Assembly: GCF_014595955.1 (NCBI RefSeq)
Contig: NZ_JABVCF010000015.1
Coordinates: 1 to 64,000 of the forward strand
Direction of reading: 5' to 3'
DNA: 64,000 nt
DNA from: Pseudaminobacter soli (ex Zhang et al. 2022)
GTDB lineage: Bacteria > Pseudomonadota > Alphaproteobacteria > Rhizobiales > Rhizobiaceae
The notes beneath the pieces were generated by a model, which was given only the letters and a program-made list of their open reading frames with translations, did no database searches and was not told the DNA's origin. Made by a program: the position numbers and the translations under genes. Below, piece by piece: positions 26,114-34,493 of this stretch. The stretch's first letter is position 1, and each line of letters begins with the position of its first letter.

Positions 26114-27262
26114 TTAGAGGTTAGGAAGGGACAGCTTTCCGTCCTTGATCTGGACGACGTACACGTTTGGCAGGTTCTGGCCGCTTTCGCTGCCCTCGAC
26201 GCCGGCCTTCTCGAACTTGATGTTGCCGTTCACGCCCTTGACGTCGATCTCCCACAATGCCTTGCGTATGGCCTCCCGGTCCGGCGCTCCCGCCTTCTCG
26301 ATGGCGGCGGCAAGCGCCGTGACAGCGTCATAGCCCCGGAACCCGTCGGAGAGGCCGGAGGCATCATAACCCTTGCCGTTCCAGGCATCGATGTAGCGCT
26401 TGGCGACCTCCGGATTTGCCGCGGCATCAGGGAACCAAGGGGCGAAGAACAGAATATGCAGGCTGCCTTCGGCAGCGGATCCAAGCTGTTCGACAAGTCG
26501 ATCGGGGAACTGAGACCCTCCGGTCGTGATAATGCGCCTATCCAGACCCTGCGCCTTGGCCTGCTTCAGCACCAGGCTGAGTTGCTCGAACCCGGTGGTC
26601 ACGAACAGCGTGTCCGCGTCCGAGCTCTTGATCTTTGCGAGTTGCGCGGAGACATCCTGCGCAGCCGGATCCATGGTTTCTACCATGCCGGTAGCAACGC
26701 CGCTCGCTTCCAGCATTTTTTTGAACTCGGCGGAAGCACCGAGCCCCCAATCGTTGTTGACGACCAGGAAATCGGCTTTCTTGACTCCGATTTGGCCGAC
26801 CATCGGCGAGAAGGCCTTTGCCTCCATCTCCGAAGTCGCGGAAATGCGGAAGACCCACGGGTTGCCTGCGCTGGTGACCTTGCTGGACGAGGCGGTCTCC
26901 ACGACCATCGGCACGCCATACTCTTCCAGCTTGGGCATGACCGCGAGCGTGAAGCTCGAGCCCCAAGCGCCCACCATCGCTGAAACCTCGTCGCGCGTGA
27001 TCAGCTTTTCGGCAGCGGCAGCGGCTTCGCTGGGGTTGCTCTTGTTGTCCTCGACGACCAACTCGATCTGCTCGCCCAGCACGCCACCATTGGCATTGAT
27101 GGCCTCGGCTGCTAGCTTCGCGCCGTCGGTTATGAAGTTGCCTGACGCGGCGACGGAGCCTGTTAGAGGCTGATTAATGCCGATTTTGATCGGGTCTGCC
27201 GACGCGCTGCTGGCCGCCAACACCAGCGCGAACGCGGCAAGCGTAGAATTGAATGCCTTCAT
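26114..27262 (-). CDS. Liv-type ABC transporter substrate-binding protein (second paralogue)
   Basis: 382 residues from the ATG at 27262, with signal peptide (LAAFALVLAASSASADPI) and mature start KIGINQPLTGSVAASGNFIT. Peripla_BP_6 family. It is highly similar to the orphan binding protein at 13553-14704. The ATG at 27262 is preceded by GGGAGGAC. The longer frame back to 27316 would include the operator at 27281-27300 and is rejected. First gene of the livJHMGF-type operon. A putative TetR operator lies only 18 bp upstream of the start. Confidence 0.9.
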   Translation of the reverse strand: MKAFNSTLAAFALVLAASSASADPIKIGINQPLTGSVAASGNFITDGAKLAAEAINANGGVLGEQIELVVEDNKSNPSEAAAAAEKLITRDEVSAMVGAWGSSFTLAVMPKLEEYGVPMVVETASSSKVTSAGNPWVFRISATSEMEAKAFSPMVGQIGVKKADFLVVNNDWGLGASAEFKKMLEASGVATGMVETMDPAAQDVSAQLAKIKSSDADTLFVTTGFEQLSLVLKQAKAQGLDRRIITTGGSQFPDRLVEQLGSAAEGSLHILFFAPWFPDAAANPEVAKRYIDAWNGKGYDASGLSDGFRGYDAVTALAAAIEKAGAPDREAIRKALWEIDVKGVNGNIKFEKAGVEGSESGQNLPNVYVVQIKDGKLSLPNL

Positions 27263-27280
27263 ATTGATGTCCTCCCTGAC

Positions 27281-27300
27281 GTAAGTAATAAAACACTTAC
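27281..27300. promoter_or_regulatory. Putative TetR operator D (upstream of liv operon)
   Basis: GTAAGTAATAAAACACTTAC has arms GTAAGTA and CACTTAC (one mismatch to perfect dyad) with the same 6-bp spacer as operator B. It lies 18 bp upstream of the binding-protein ATG, in a 180-bp divergent gap shared with operator E. Confidence 0.75.
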
Positions 27301-27371
27301 AAGGGAATCCTGTCAACAGGTCGTTTGGCCTGGGGACAGAGGGAGCACCCGTTCGGGCAGCTTGACATTGG

Positions 27372-27391
27372 ACAAGTAAGAAGTCACTTCA
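27372..27391. promoter_or_regulatory. Putative TetR operator E (upstream of acyl-CoA ligase)
   Basis: ACAAGTAAGAAGTCACTTCA keeps AAGTAA-N4-TCACTT, one mismatch from a perfect 6-bp dyad. It lies about 51 bp upstream of the ligase start on the plus strand. Confidence 0.65.
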
Positions 27392-27442
27392 ACGCGAATT
27401 GGGCCAGCCCATAGGCCCGCTCGGCGCATTTTCTCAGGTTCT

Positions 27443-29074
27443 TTGACCGTGTCAAAAAAAGCCTCCTACCGCCAAGACCTTGACCAGAATTCTGCCAACT
27501 ATGTCCCACTTAGCCCCGTTTCGTTTCTCGCGCGTTCGGCTCGGGCCTTCCCCGAGAAGATTGCGGTCGTTGATGGCGATCGGCGGTTCACGTATCGCGA
27601 ATTTCAGCAACGATGCCTGAGGCTGGCCTCAGCACTGGAACGGTCAGGCGTACAGGAGGGCGATACGGTTGCCGTTCTCGCTCCGAACGTGACAGCTCTG
27701 CTTGAAGCCCACTATGGCGTACCCATGCTGGGCGCAGTACTGAACGCCCTGAACACACGCCTCGACGCCGCGTCCATTGCCTTCTGCCTCGGCCATGGCG
27801 AAGCCAAGATAGTCTTGGTCGATGCCGAATTCGTTGGCTTGATTGATGCCGCCTTGGCCGCAGCCGGTTTGTCGATTCCGGTCGTAGTTATTGCACTCGA
27901 ACCAACAAGCTCCGCTAGTCAAGCCGACTACGAAGCATTTCTCATGACCGGTGATCCGGCGGGCCCGCGAACTCAAATTGCGGATGAGTGGACGGCGATC
28001 ACACTCGGCTATACGTCTGGCACCACAGGCGATCCCAAGGGGGTCGTCTGCCACCACCGCGGAGCCTATCTAAATGCACTCGGCAATGCACTAGCCGCGC
28101 GCTTGGAGCCGGAAGCGGTCTACCTCTGGACCCTTCCGATGTTTCACTGCAACGGTTGGAGCCACACATGGGCTGTCACGGCGGTCGGCGGTACACATGT
28201 ATGCCTGCGCAAGGTCGAGCCAGTTCGCATCTTCGAGTTGATTGAGCGCGAGAAGGTGACCCATATGAGCGCCGCTCCGGTTGTGCTCAATATGCTGGCT
28301 CACGCCCCCGAGATCGCAGGCCTTCGTTTTGACTGGGGAATAAACATCTTGACGGGCGGATCGGCGCCGCCGACCGCGGTGATGACGGCAATGGAAGGTG
28401 CCGGCTTCAACGTCATGCACATTTATGGCCTGACAGAGAGCACTGGACCGAGCTTGATCTGTGAATGGCACCAAGACTGGAACGGCCTGCCTCTGCAAGC
28501 ACGTATGCAGTTGAACGCACGGCAGGGCGTCAATCTGGTCACGCTCGAAGACGCGATGGTAGCCGATCCCGACAGTTGCAGCGAAGTACCGTCCGACGGC
28601 GCTACGATGGGCGAGATCATGCTACGCGGCAGCACAATCATGATGGGCTATCTGAAGAACCCGTCAGCCAGCGCCAAGGCGTTCGCCGGCGGCTGGTTCC
28701 ATACTGGCGACCTTGCCGTGCGTCATCCCGACGGTTACATCGAGATCAAGGACCGCGCCAAGGACGTCATCATCTCGGGCGGCGAGAACATCTCCTCAGT
28801 TGAGATCGAGGAAATTCTCTATAGGCATCCCGCGATCTTGGAGGCCGCTGTGGTTTCACGGCCGGATCCGAAATGGGGCGAGCACCCTTGCGCCTTCGTC
28901 AGCTTCAAGGAAGGCGCAACGCCGCCCGGGTCTGAAGAACTGACAGAATATTGCCGCGCCAATCTAGCCCGGTTCAAAGTGCCGAAAACCTTCGTATTCG
29001 GTACGTTACCCAAAACCTCGACCGGCAAGATCCAAAAGTTCCTGCTGCGGCGACAGGCGCAGGCACTGACTTAA
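27443..29074 (+). CDS. Acyl-CoA ligase (AMP-forming, DmdB/medium-chain type)
   Basis: 543 residues of the ANL superfamily. AMP-binding P-loop GYTSGTTGDPKGVV (~190-203), motif HIYGLTEST (~328-336), GWFHTGDLAV (~417-426) and catalytic C-terminal lysine in KTSTGKIQKF. It activates a carboxylic acid as acyl-AMP and transfers it to CoA. Length and motifs resemble 3-methylmercaptopropionyl-CoA ligase and medium-chain fatty-acyl ligases. Alternative starts are TTG 27443 or GTG 27449, with no ATG nearby. It is divergent from the liv operon and 16 bp from the convergent TetR gene, within the same putative TetR regulon. Confidence 0.87.
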   Translation: MTVSKKASYRQDLDQNSANYVPLSPVSFLARSARAFPEKIAVVDGDRRFTYREFQQRCLRLASALERSGVQEGDTVAVLAPNVTALLEAHYGVPMLGAVLNALNTRLDAASIAFCLGHGEAKIVLVDAEFVGLIDAALAAAGLSIPVVVIALEPTSSASQADYEAFLMTGDPAGPRTQIADEWTAITLGYTSGTTGDPKGVVCHHRGAYLNALGNALAARLEPEAVYLWTLPMFHCNGWSHTWAVTAVGGTHVCLRKVEPVRIFELIEREKVTHMSAAPVVLNMLAHAPEIAGLRFDWGINILTGGSAPPTAVMTAMEGAGFNVMHIYGLTESTGPSLICEWHQDWNGLPLQARMQLNARQGVNLVTLEDAMVADPDSCSEVPSDGATMGEIMLRGSTIMMGYLKNPSASAKAFAGGWFHTGDLAVRHPDGYIEIKDRAKDVIISGGENISSVEIEEILYRHPAILEAAVVSRPDPKWGEHPCAFVSFKEGATPPGSEELTEYCRANLARFKVPKTFVFGTLPKTSTGKIQKFLLRRQAQALT

Positions 29075-29090
29075 GACGGACAGCAGTGCG

Positions 29091-29783
29091 TCAGGACGTC
29101 GTCGGCGCGCAGAGATAGCACATGATGACCTCAAGCACGTGACGCCTGCGGCTCTCGAGCCATTGCGTGTCGGTCAAGTCGACCTGCAATGTCCAGGACA
29201 TGGTGTGTTTGTTGGCGAGATGAACCCAGCACAAGGAAAAGATCGACAGCCAAAGCTGTATCGGATCCGGCTTCCGGCGGAAAACACCTGTTTCGTAGCC
29301 GTTGTCTAGTAACGACTTAACGGAACTCGAGAGCTTCGTGGTCATCATTGGGACCAGATCAGACTTCTTCAAATAGGTGGCACGCTGGATGTTTTCGTTC
29401 ATCACGATCCTGATCAGGTCCGGATGCTCGGCAAAATGGGTGAATGTGAAGTCGACTAAGCGCTCGAGCCCCTTCTTGGGATCGTCTTCCTCTATATGGA
29501 GGTCCTGCTCGGCCGAGCGCACGTCGCGGTACACCTCTTCGATGACCGCGATGTAGAGTTGCTCCTTGTCGTGGAAATAGTGGTAGAGCAGCCGCATGTT
29601 GGCATTTGCAGTCTTGGCGATCGATTCGACCCGGGCACCACTAAATCCCTTTTCAGCAAATTCGGCGACAGCTGCGTCCAGGATTCGCTTTTTAGTGGCC
29701 GCGGGATCGCGCGGGATGTAATCGTATTTTCGGCCTGCCCTGCTTCGCTTTGCTTCTTTGCGCCTTTCAGGCATATCGGTCAT
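29091..29783 (-). CDS. TetR-family regulator, candidate controller of the 7.5-29.8 kb cluster
   Basis: 230 residues. The N-terminus is basic (residues 1-25, RRKEAKRSRAGRK). The TetR helix-turn-helix spans ~30-75 (AATKKRILDAAVAEFAEKGF, VESIAKTANANMRLLYHYFH). The C-terminal ligand domain resembles the TetR_C/CerR-like class of RutR relatives (HFAEHPDLIRIVMNENIQRA). RutR itself senses pyrimidines. A perfect palindrome lies 49 bp upstream of its ATG and five similar ones precede the other units of the cluster, so it very likely represses itself and the whole cluster, with an intermediate as inducer. The basic N-terminal arm could contact the minor groove of the AT-rich operator. Confidence 0.88.
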   Translation of the reverse strand: MTDMPERRKEAKRSRAGRKYDYIPRDPAATKKRILDAAVAEFAEKGFSGARVESIAKTANANMRLLYHYFHDKEQLYIAVIEEVYRDVRSAEQDLHIEEDDPKKGLERLVDFTFTHFAEHPDLIRIVMNENIQRATYLKKSDLVPMMTTKLSSSVKSLLDNGYETGVFRRKPDPIQLWLSIFSLCWVHLANKHTMSWTLQVDLTDTQWLESRRRHVLEVIMCYLCAPTTS

Positions 29784-29832
29784 ATCGCGTTCCTAATGTT
29801 CAGTCGTGCCTGATCGCAGCAACGAGCACGAC

Positions 29833-29852
29833 TGAAGTAATCCCTTACTTAG
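29833..29852. promoter_or_regulatory. Putative TetR operator F (autoregulatory)
   Basis: TGAAGTAATCCCTTACTTAG carries a perfect AAGTAA-N4-TTACTT dyad and lies 49 bp upstream of the TetR start codon, the arrangement expected for autoregulation. Confidence 0.78.
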
Positions 29853-30392
29853 CGCGCGTCGAGTGTCATTCTCGTAGGTCTCCAAAGCAGTGAGGCAAAC
29901 GTGCGGGGCTGAACTGCCTCCGAACGGCGTCGCTGGCCAAGCACCTTGCCCGTGTTACAGGTCATGGGGGTTGCTCCCAGGGTCTTCCTTAAGGCGCGGC
30001 ATAACCCGGCGGCGGCGCCACCAGCTCTAGTCTAGTTGGAGTGCGAAAACGCGCAGAAAAATCGACGTGATCTGGGCCAGGAGTGCCATGATCCGGTTCG
30101 CTTGTGTTGTCTTGCAGCGTATGCGCTCCAGTGGGGGTGACACTTTCCCACGCTGTGCCTGGCGCGTGCTGCTCCGGCGCGCATTCCCCCTCCCTCCATC
30201 GCTTCCCCGGCAGCATGGGCTGCGTTGTTCGGCAACTTCGCAGGTCACTATGAGCAGGTCCGATTTCGCCTGGACGTTCATCCTCGGGTCGCGGGTGCGC
30301 GCTTTTTGACGCGGACCGCCGCGCCAACCATGACGTTGGTCGTCCAAGGGACTTCCCGGTTCCCCGCAGGTCTTTCGGGACGCACGGAGAAG

Positions 30393-30421
30393 GTTATATT
30401 CCGGTCCCCTCCCCTCTACCA
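30393..30421 (+). repeat. Copy 1 of a dispersed 29-bp motif
   Basis: GGTTATATTCCGGTCCCCTC followed by CCCTCTACC matches 24 of 29 positions of the copy at 54599-54627. Both copies lie in non-coding DNA. The origin is unknown. It may be the 3' end of a small repeated element or a decayed RNA gene. Confidence 0.45.
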
Positions 30422-30466
30422 ACCCCAACCTGCCAAATCGTCTCCGCTCCGGACTATCAGCCTCAG

Positions 30467-30489
30467 AAGCCCAGGATTTCTGGGTTTTT
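30467..30489 (+). terminator. Stand-alone intrinsic terminator
   Basis: AAGCCCAG-GATTT-CTGGGTTTTT forms an 8-bp stem (one G-T pair) with a terminal T-run on the plus strand. No plus-strand gene ends nearby, so it may end a small RNA transcribed through 30000-30490. Confidence 0.55.
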
Positions 30490-30853
30490 AGACAAGGCCT
30501 TTTGCTGACGGGTCTCGCTTTTGGCGCCGATTTGCTCTCTCCGGGCCGATTTTCTCCAAACCTTGTGACGAGGCAAATCCGACACAAGGTTTTCTAGCAT
30601 AGATTTTGTTCATCTTTTTTGGTCGGCATCTTGTGTCGGTTGGCTTCGGGGCGCCGGCATTCGGGCGCCCCGCTTTGTCGAGTGAACTAGGCTCCGATGG
30701 GCTTCGATTGGGGACCGACAAGGCCGAACGCGCCCCAAATCGCCGCCACAAGATCTCGGGCGACAATGACCGCGCCCATGCTCCCGAATCGAGTTTCCGT
30801 CTCGGACTTGACCAGGTAGCGCCGGCAGAGTGTTGGCGATTGCTGCTGCCGGC

Positions 30854-32209
30854 TCAGCGCGGTGTGCCTGCCGAGCGCGCATCAGCCGGCAGGATCTGGT
30901 TGAGCAGGATCGCCCAGACCGCCCCGAAAGCGATCGACGAACCAAGCAAATATTGCACCAGGTCCGGCAAAGCTTTCACATAGTCGGGCGGCACCAAGGT
31001 CGCGAACAGAGCCATCAGGATCGGCAACCCGACCACGAACATGTTGCGCTCGGTGAGTTGGGCGCTGCGCACTACACGAAAGCCATTCATCGCGATCACC
31101 GCGCACAGCACAGCGAAGACACCGCCGATCACCGGCCCGGGGATCGCGGCGATCAGCGCCGCAAGCTTCCCAACCAGCCCAAAGCAAACGAGCAATATGC
31201 CGGCCGCGGCGAAAGCTGCGCGGCTGGCCACGCCCGTGATGGCGATAATGCCAGCATTGGAAGAATAGCCGGTCACCGGCGTGCTGCACAAAAGGGCGCT
31301 GATCAGGCAGCCCAGTCCCTCCCCGGTCGCGCCGCGATCCAACTGGTCTTCCGTCACCGGCCGGTCGATCACCGCACCCACGGCAAACCAGGTTCCAGTC
31401 GTCTCGGCCAGAACCACGAGATAGACCAGCACCATCGTCAGGATTGCCGGTACGGAGAACGTGACATCGAAGGTAATGAAGGCGATTCGGGGCAAGGTGA
31501 GCCAGCCGGCTTCAGCCACGCCACGCAGGCTGAACTGCCCCATCAGACTCGCCGTGATGCAGCCGCCGACAAGCGCGATGATGACCGAGGAGAGCCGGAG
31601 CCATGTGCCTTTCACACCCATTCGAATGCCAGCCATCATGCAGCCGACGAGCAGAACCGCTGTCACTGTGGCAAGCAAGATATTGCCGCCGACCGTACCT
31701 GTCCCATGCACCGCAAAGACGCTCTCCTTGAGCGCGACCGGCATAAGCGCAATACCGACGACGATAATGATGGCACCCCCAACGATCGGTGGCACGAGGC
31801 GACCAACGATGCGGTGGAACAGCTTGGTCGGCGAGCCGAGCAGCGCAATCAGGATCGCCCCCGGGATGAGGGCACCGATGACGTCGGAGAGCCCTTCAAG
31901 GCCGCCACCGGCGCCAAAGGCGATGGCCAGTATGGCCCCGATTGGCACGTAGGACGGACCCTGCACGACCGGCAGGCGCATCAAGACCTGCGACTGGATC
32001 AGCGTCGCCACACCTGCGGCAACGAATGCCGATTGGATGAAGGCGGCTGAATCGGCAAAACTGAAGGCGAGTACCGAAGCAATGATGAAGGGGACGATAT
32101 AAACGTCCATCGCCAGGACGTGCTGCAGTCCCAGGAACGCCGCGCGACCAACGGGCAACGGATCGTCCGGCTGCGACACAAGTGTCCCTTCGAATGCTTG
32201 ATGCTCCAT
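30854..32209 (-). CDS. NCS2-family nucleobase/purine permease
   Basis: 451 residues with about 12-14 membrane segments of the xanthine/uracil permease family. The N-terminus (FLGLQHVLAMDVYIVPFIIA) is the conserved TM1, and the NCS2 signature lies near LVVLAETTGTWFAVG. The following GCLISALLCSTPVTGYSSNA supplies the reentrant substrate loop (TPVT replaces the more common TPxTTY). The ATG at 32209 follows GGAGGGGGAC, so it is preferred to a TTG at 32221. It is divergent from guanine deaminase with a ~160-bp gap, so the transported base is probably guanine, xanthine or a related purine. Inner membrane, probably proton-coupled. Confidence 0.87.
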   Translation of the reverse strand: MEHQAFEGTLVSQPDDPLPVGRAAFLGLQHVLAMDVYIVPFIIASVLAFSFADSAAFIQSAFVAAGVATLIQSQVLMRLPVVQGPSYVPIGAILAIAFGAGGGLEGLSDVIGALIPGAILIALLGSPTKLFHRIVGRLVPPIVGGAIIIVVGIALMPVALKESVFAVHGTGTVGGNILLATVTAVLLVGCMMAGIRMGVKGTWLRLSSVIIALVGGCITASLMGQFSLRGVAEAGWLTLPRIAFITFDVTFSVPAILTMVLVYLVVLAETTGTWFAVGAVIDRPVTEDQLDRGATGEGLGCLISALLCSTPVTGYSSNAGIIAITGVASRAAFAAAGILLVCFGLVGKLAALIAAIPGPVIGGVFAVLCAVIAMNGFRVVRSAQLTERNMFVVGLPILMALFATLVPPDYVKALPDLVQYLLGSSIAFGAVWAILLNQILPADARSAGTPR

Positions 32210-32372
32210 GTCCCCCTCCAAAACGCGATGGTGCAGTTTCTAACCTAACCGGCTGACCTTGCGGTACCCAGCCTTGGCTTGCCTTGAAAGACTTTCAACA
32301 TTTTTGCATCGAGGTGAGCGGCAGTGCGGGTCGCAGAGAGAGCGTCGGTCCGATACTGGGTCGCAACAATTC

Positions 32373-33767
32373 ATGGACGACATTGTGCAAAGGATGGGCA
32401 AGGTGAACGACAAATGGATCTGTGGCACCGCCTTCCACACGCCGCAACGCGGTGTGCTCGAAGTACTGGACGAGGTGCTGATTGCCGTCGATGAGACAGG
32501 GAGCATTTCCCAGATCGTCCGGAACAATGAGCCTCGCTTCGGCGAAATCAAGGCTGCGGCTGACCGTGAAGGTCGTCTGACTGAACTGGCCGACAGCCAG
32601 TTTCTCTTGCCGGGTCTTGTCGACCTTCACATCCACGCTCCGCAATGGCCGCAGCTTGGGAAGGCGCTCGATGTCCCGCTCGAAGTCTGGCTTCAGAAAT
32701 ACACCTTTCCGCTCGAGGCCAAATACGCCGACATCGATTTCGCGCGCGAGGTCTACGGCGACCTCGTCGATGCCCTGTTGGCAAATGGAACGACGACCGC
32801 GGTGTATTTTGCGACGATCCACATGGAAGCTTCGCTGGCGTTGGCCGAAATCTGCCAGCAAAAAGGCCAACGTGCCTTTGTCGGCAAAGTCGCAATGGAT
32901 GATCCTGATCAGTGTCCGGAGATCTACCGCGACAGCGATGCGGCGACTGCGGTCAGCGAAATGAGGGCGTTCATCCAACGCGTGAGGGAATTCTCTGGCG
33001 GCGCGAATGCGCTGGTCCAGCCGATCATTACGCCAAGATTCATCCCCAGTTGCACCGATGCGCTGCTCCAAGGCTTGGGCGAGCTTGCTGCGGAGACCGG
33101 CTGTCTCGTCCAAACGCATTGCTCGGAAAGCGATTGGGAGCGAGACTTTGTAGAGGCGCGCTTTGGCAAAACTGATACCGAGGTTCTTAGGGGCTTCGGC
33201 CTGCTGCGGCAAAGCACCGTGCTTGCCCATTCCAATTTCGTCAGCGACGAAGATCTGAGTTTGATCGGAAAGGCGGGCGCGGCAATCGCTCATTGCCCCT
33301 TGTCCAACGTCTACTTTGCCCGTGCCGTTTTCCCGTTGCGCGCTGCGCTTGACCGCAATGTGCATGTCGGTCTGGGGAGCGACGTGTCGGGTGGTCACAG
33401 CCCCTCGATCCTTGACGGTTGCCGCCACGCATTGTCGGCCGCGCGTGCACGGGAGGGCGGTGTGGACCCATCATTGGCGGCGGCCGAACGGGGCGTTGCG
33501 AATTCGGCCATCGGGGTTGCCGACGCGTTCTGGCTGGCGACTGCCGGTGGCGGCGAGGCGCTCGGCCTGCCGATTGGTAAGTTCGAGCCCGGCTACAAAT
33601 TCGACGCGATATTGATTGACCTTGATGCGCCCGGTTCCAATTTGCGTCATTGGCCGACGCTCGACGGACTGGACGATGTATTTCAGAAGATCGTGCTGAA
33701 CGCGAACCGCGCAAATGTCATGCGGACTTGGGTGAACGGTAAGCTGGTATATGCGGCACAAGTTTAG
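32373..33767 (+). CDS. guaD: Guanine deaminase
   Basis: About 464 residues of the amidohydrolase superfamily. The zinc ligands are visible as LPGLVDLHIHAPQW (HxH), QTHCSESDWE (His), VLAHSNFV (His) and GLGSDVSGG (Asp). PLEVWLQKYTFPLEAKYAD is a guanine-deaminase-specific segment. It converts guanine to xanthine and ammonia in the cytoplasm. The start is uncertain: ATG 32373, ATG 32394, or GTG 32403 with AAAGGA 9 bp upstream. Divergent to the NCS2 permease, together forming a purine uptake and salvage or nitrogen-acquisition pair. Confidence 0.9.
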   Translation: MDDIVQRMGKVNDKWICGTAFHTPQRGVLEVLDEVLIAVDETGSISQIVRNNEPRFGEIKAAADREGRLTELADSQFLLPGLVDLHIHAPQWPQLGKALDVPLEVWLQKYTFPLEAKYADIDFAREVYGDLVDALLANGTTTAVYFATIHMEASLALAEICQQKGQRAFVGKVAMDDPDQCPEIYRDSDAATAVSEMRAFIQRVREFSGGANALVQPIITPRFIPSCTDALLQGLGELAAETGCLVQTHCSESDWERDFVEARFGKTDTEVLRGFGLLRQSTVLAHSNFVSDEDLSLIGKAGAAIAHCPLSNVYFARAVFPLRAALDRNVHVGLGSDVSGGHSPSILDGCRHALSAARAREGGVDPSLAAAERGVANSAIGVADAFWLATAGGGEALGLPIGKFEPGYKFDAILIDLDAPGSNLRHWPTLDGLDDVFQKIVLNANRANVMRTWVNGKLVYAAQV

Positions 33768-33842
33768 CTCATGGCCGGTCGAAAAGTAGCCGAAACGCTT
33801 TTCAGTCCTTGGCCCGCTCGCCTCGGCGAGCCGTCGTCACAC

Positions 33843-34493
33843 TCAACTCCGTCCATGTTTGGTAGCTGCATAGAGCGCAACCGCCATTGCACGATTGCGG
33901 ACACCGAGCTTGTCGTACAAGTTCTTCAGATGATACTTGACCGTATTCTCCGAAATACCCGTCCTGGTGGCAATCTGCAGATTGGTCCAGCCGTTGGCGA
34001 GCACAGCGAGCAGTTCCAGTTCGCGCGTCGTCAAGGCAGACAGTGGCGTTTCATTGATCTTCGAGACATCCATGTAGGGTATGCAGATGCGGCCATTTGC
34101 GACTGCAGCAAGAGTGTCGAACAGAATGCCAAGATCGTCGAACTGATAGCAGAAACCATGTGCACCGAGGCGCACGCACTGCTTCAGGATACCTACGTCA
34201 TGATCAGCACAGAAGATGACCACACGCGTCGTGCTCTCCCGACGACGAAGTTCGACCAGCAGTTCGGCGGCGTTCATATCGGATAGTTTCCAGCCGACGA
34301 TTGCGAGGTCAAAGCCTGCCTGTGGCTCCTCCGTGGCTTTCAGGAACGCTTTGCCGCTGTGGATGCCGGCAGCAAAGTCAAATCGTTCGTCCCGGCTTAT
34401 CATGTCGCGCAACGCCGAAACCACCAGTTGATTGCGCTCCGCAATCAGCAGTCTTTTGGGCCGCGACGGGTTTTTGACGAGACCGCCATGCAT
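33843..34493 (-). CDS. LuxR/NarL-type regulator with a degenerate receiver domain
   Basis: 216 residues. The N-terminal ~125 residues have the response-regulator fold, and the C-terminal LuxR helix-turn-helix (~150-210) reads LTTRELELLAVLANGWTNLQ then ISENTVKYHLKNLYDKLGVR. The receiver lacks key residues. The acidic pair that binds magnesium is ER in LLIAERNQLV, and the phospho-acceptor Asp is Gly in FDLAIVGWKLSD. It should therefore not be switched by phosphorylation and may respond to a ligand or partner. No histidine kinase is nearby. The target is unknown. It ends 75 bp from the guanine deaminase stop (convergent). Confidence 0.85.
   Translation of the reverse strand: MHGGLVKNPSRPKRLLIAERNQLVVSALRDMISRDERFDFAAGIHSGKAFLKATEEPQAGFDLAIVGWKLSDMNAAELLVELRRRESTTRVVIFCADHDVGILKQCVRLGAHGFCYQFDDLGILFDTLAAVANGRICIPYMDVSKINETPLSALTTRELELLAVLANGWTNLQIATRTGISENTVKYHLKNLYDKLGVRNRAMAVALYAATKHGRS

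Larger units (their letters stand above)
29853..30853. other. One-kilobase stretch without a recognisable gene
   Basis: No frame here reads as a known family on either strand, and the open frames are short with non-coding composition. The stretch holds a stand-alone intrinsic terminator (30467-30489), one copy of a 29-bp motif repeated at 54599-54627, and an 8-bp GC-rich hairpin (GGGGCGCC/GGCGCCCC) at about 30649-30672. A small RNA or decayed gene is possible. Confidence 0.5.

Noticed and set aside
30027-30587. Minus-strand frame of 186 codons in the gene-free kilobase
   Set aside because: No family resemblance, low-complexity Arg/Pro-rich composition, and it crosses the plus-strand terminator and the repeated motif.
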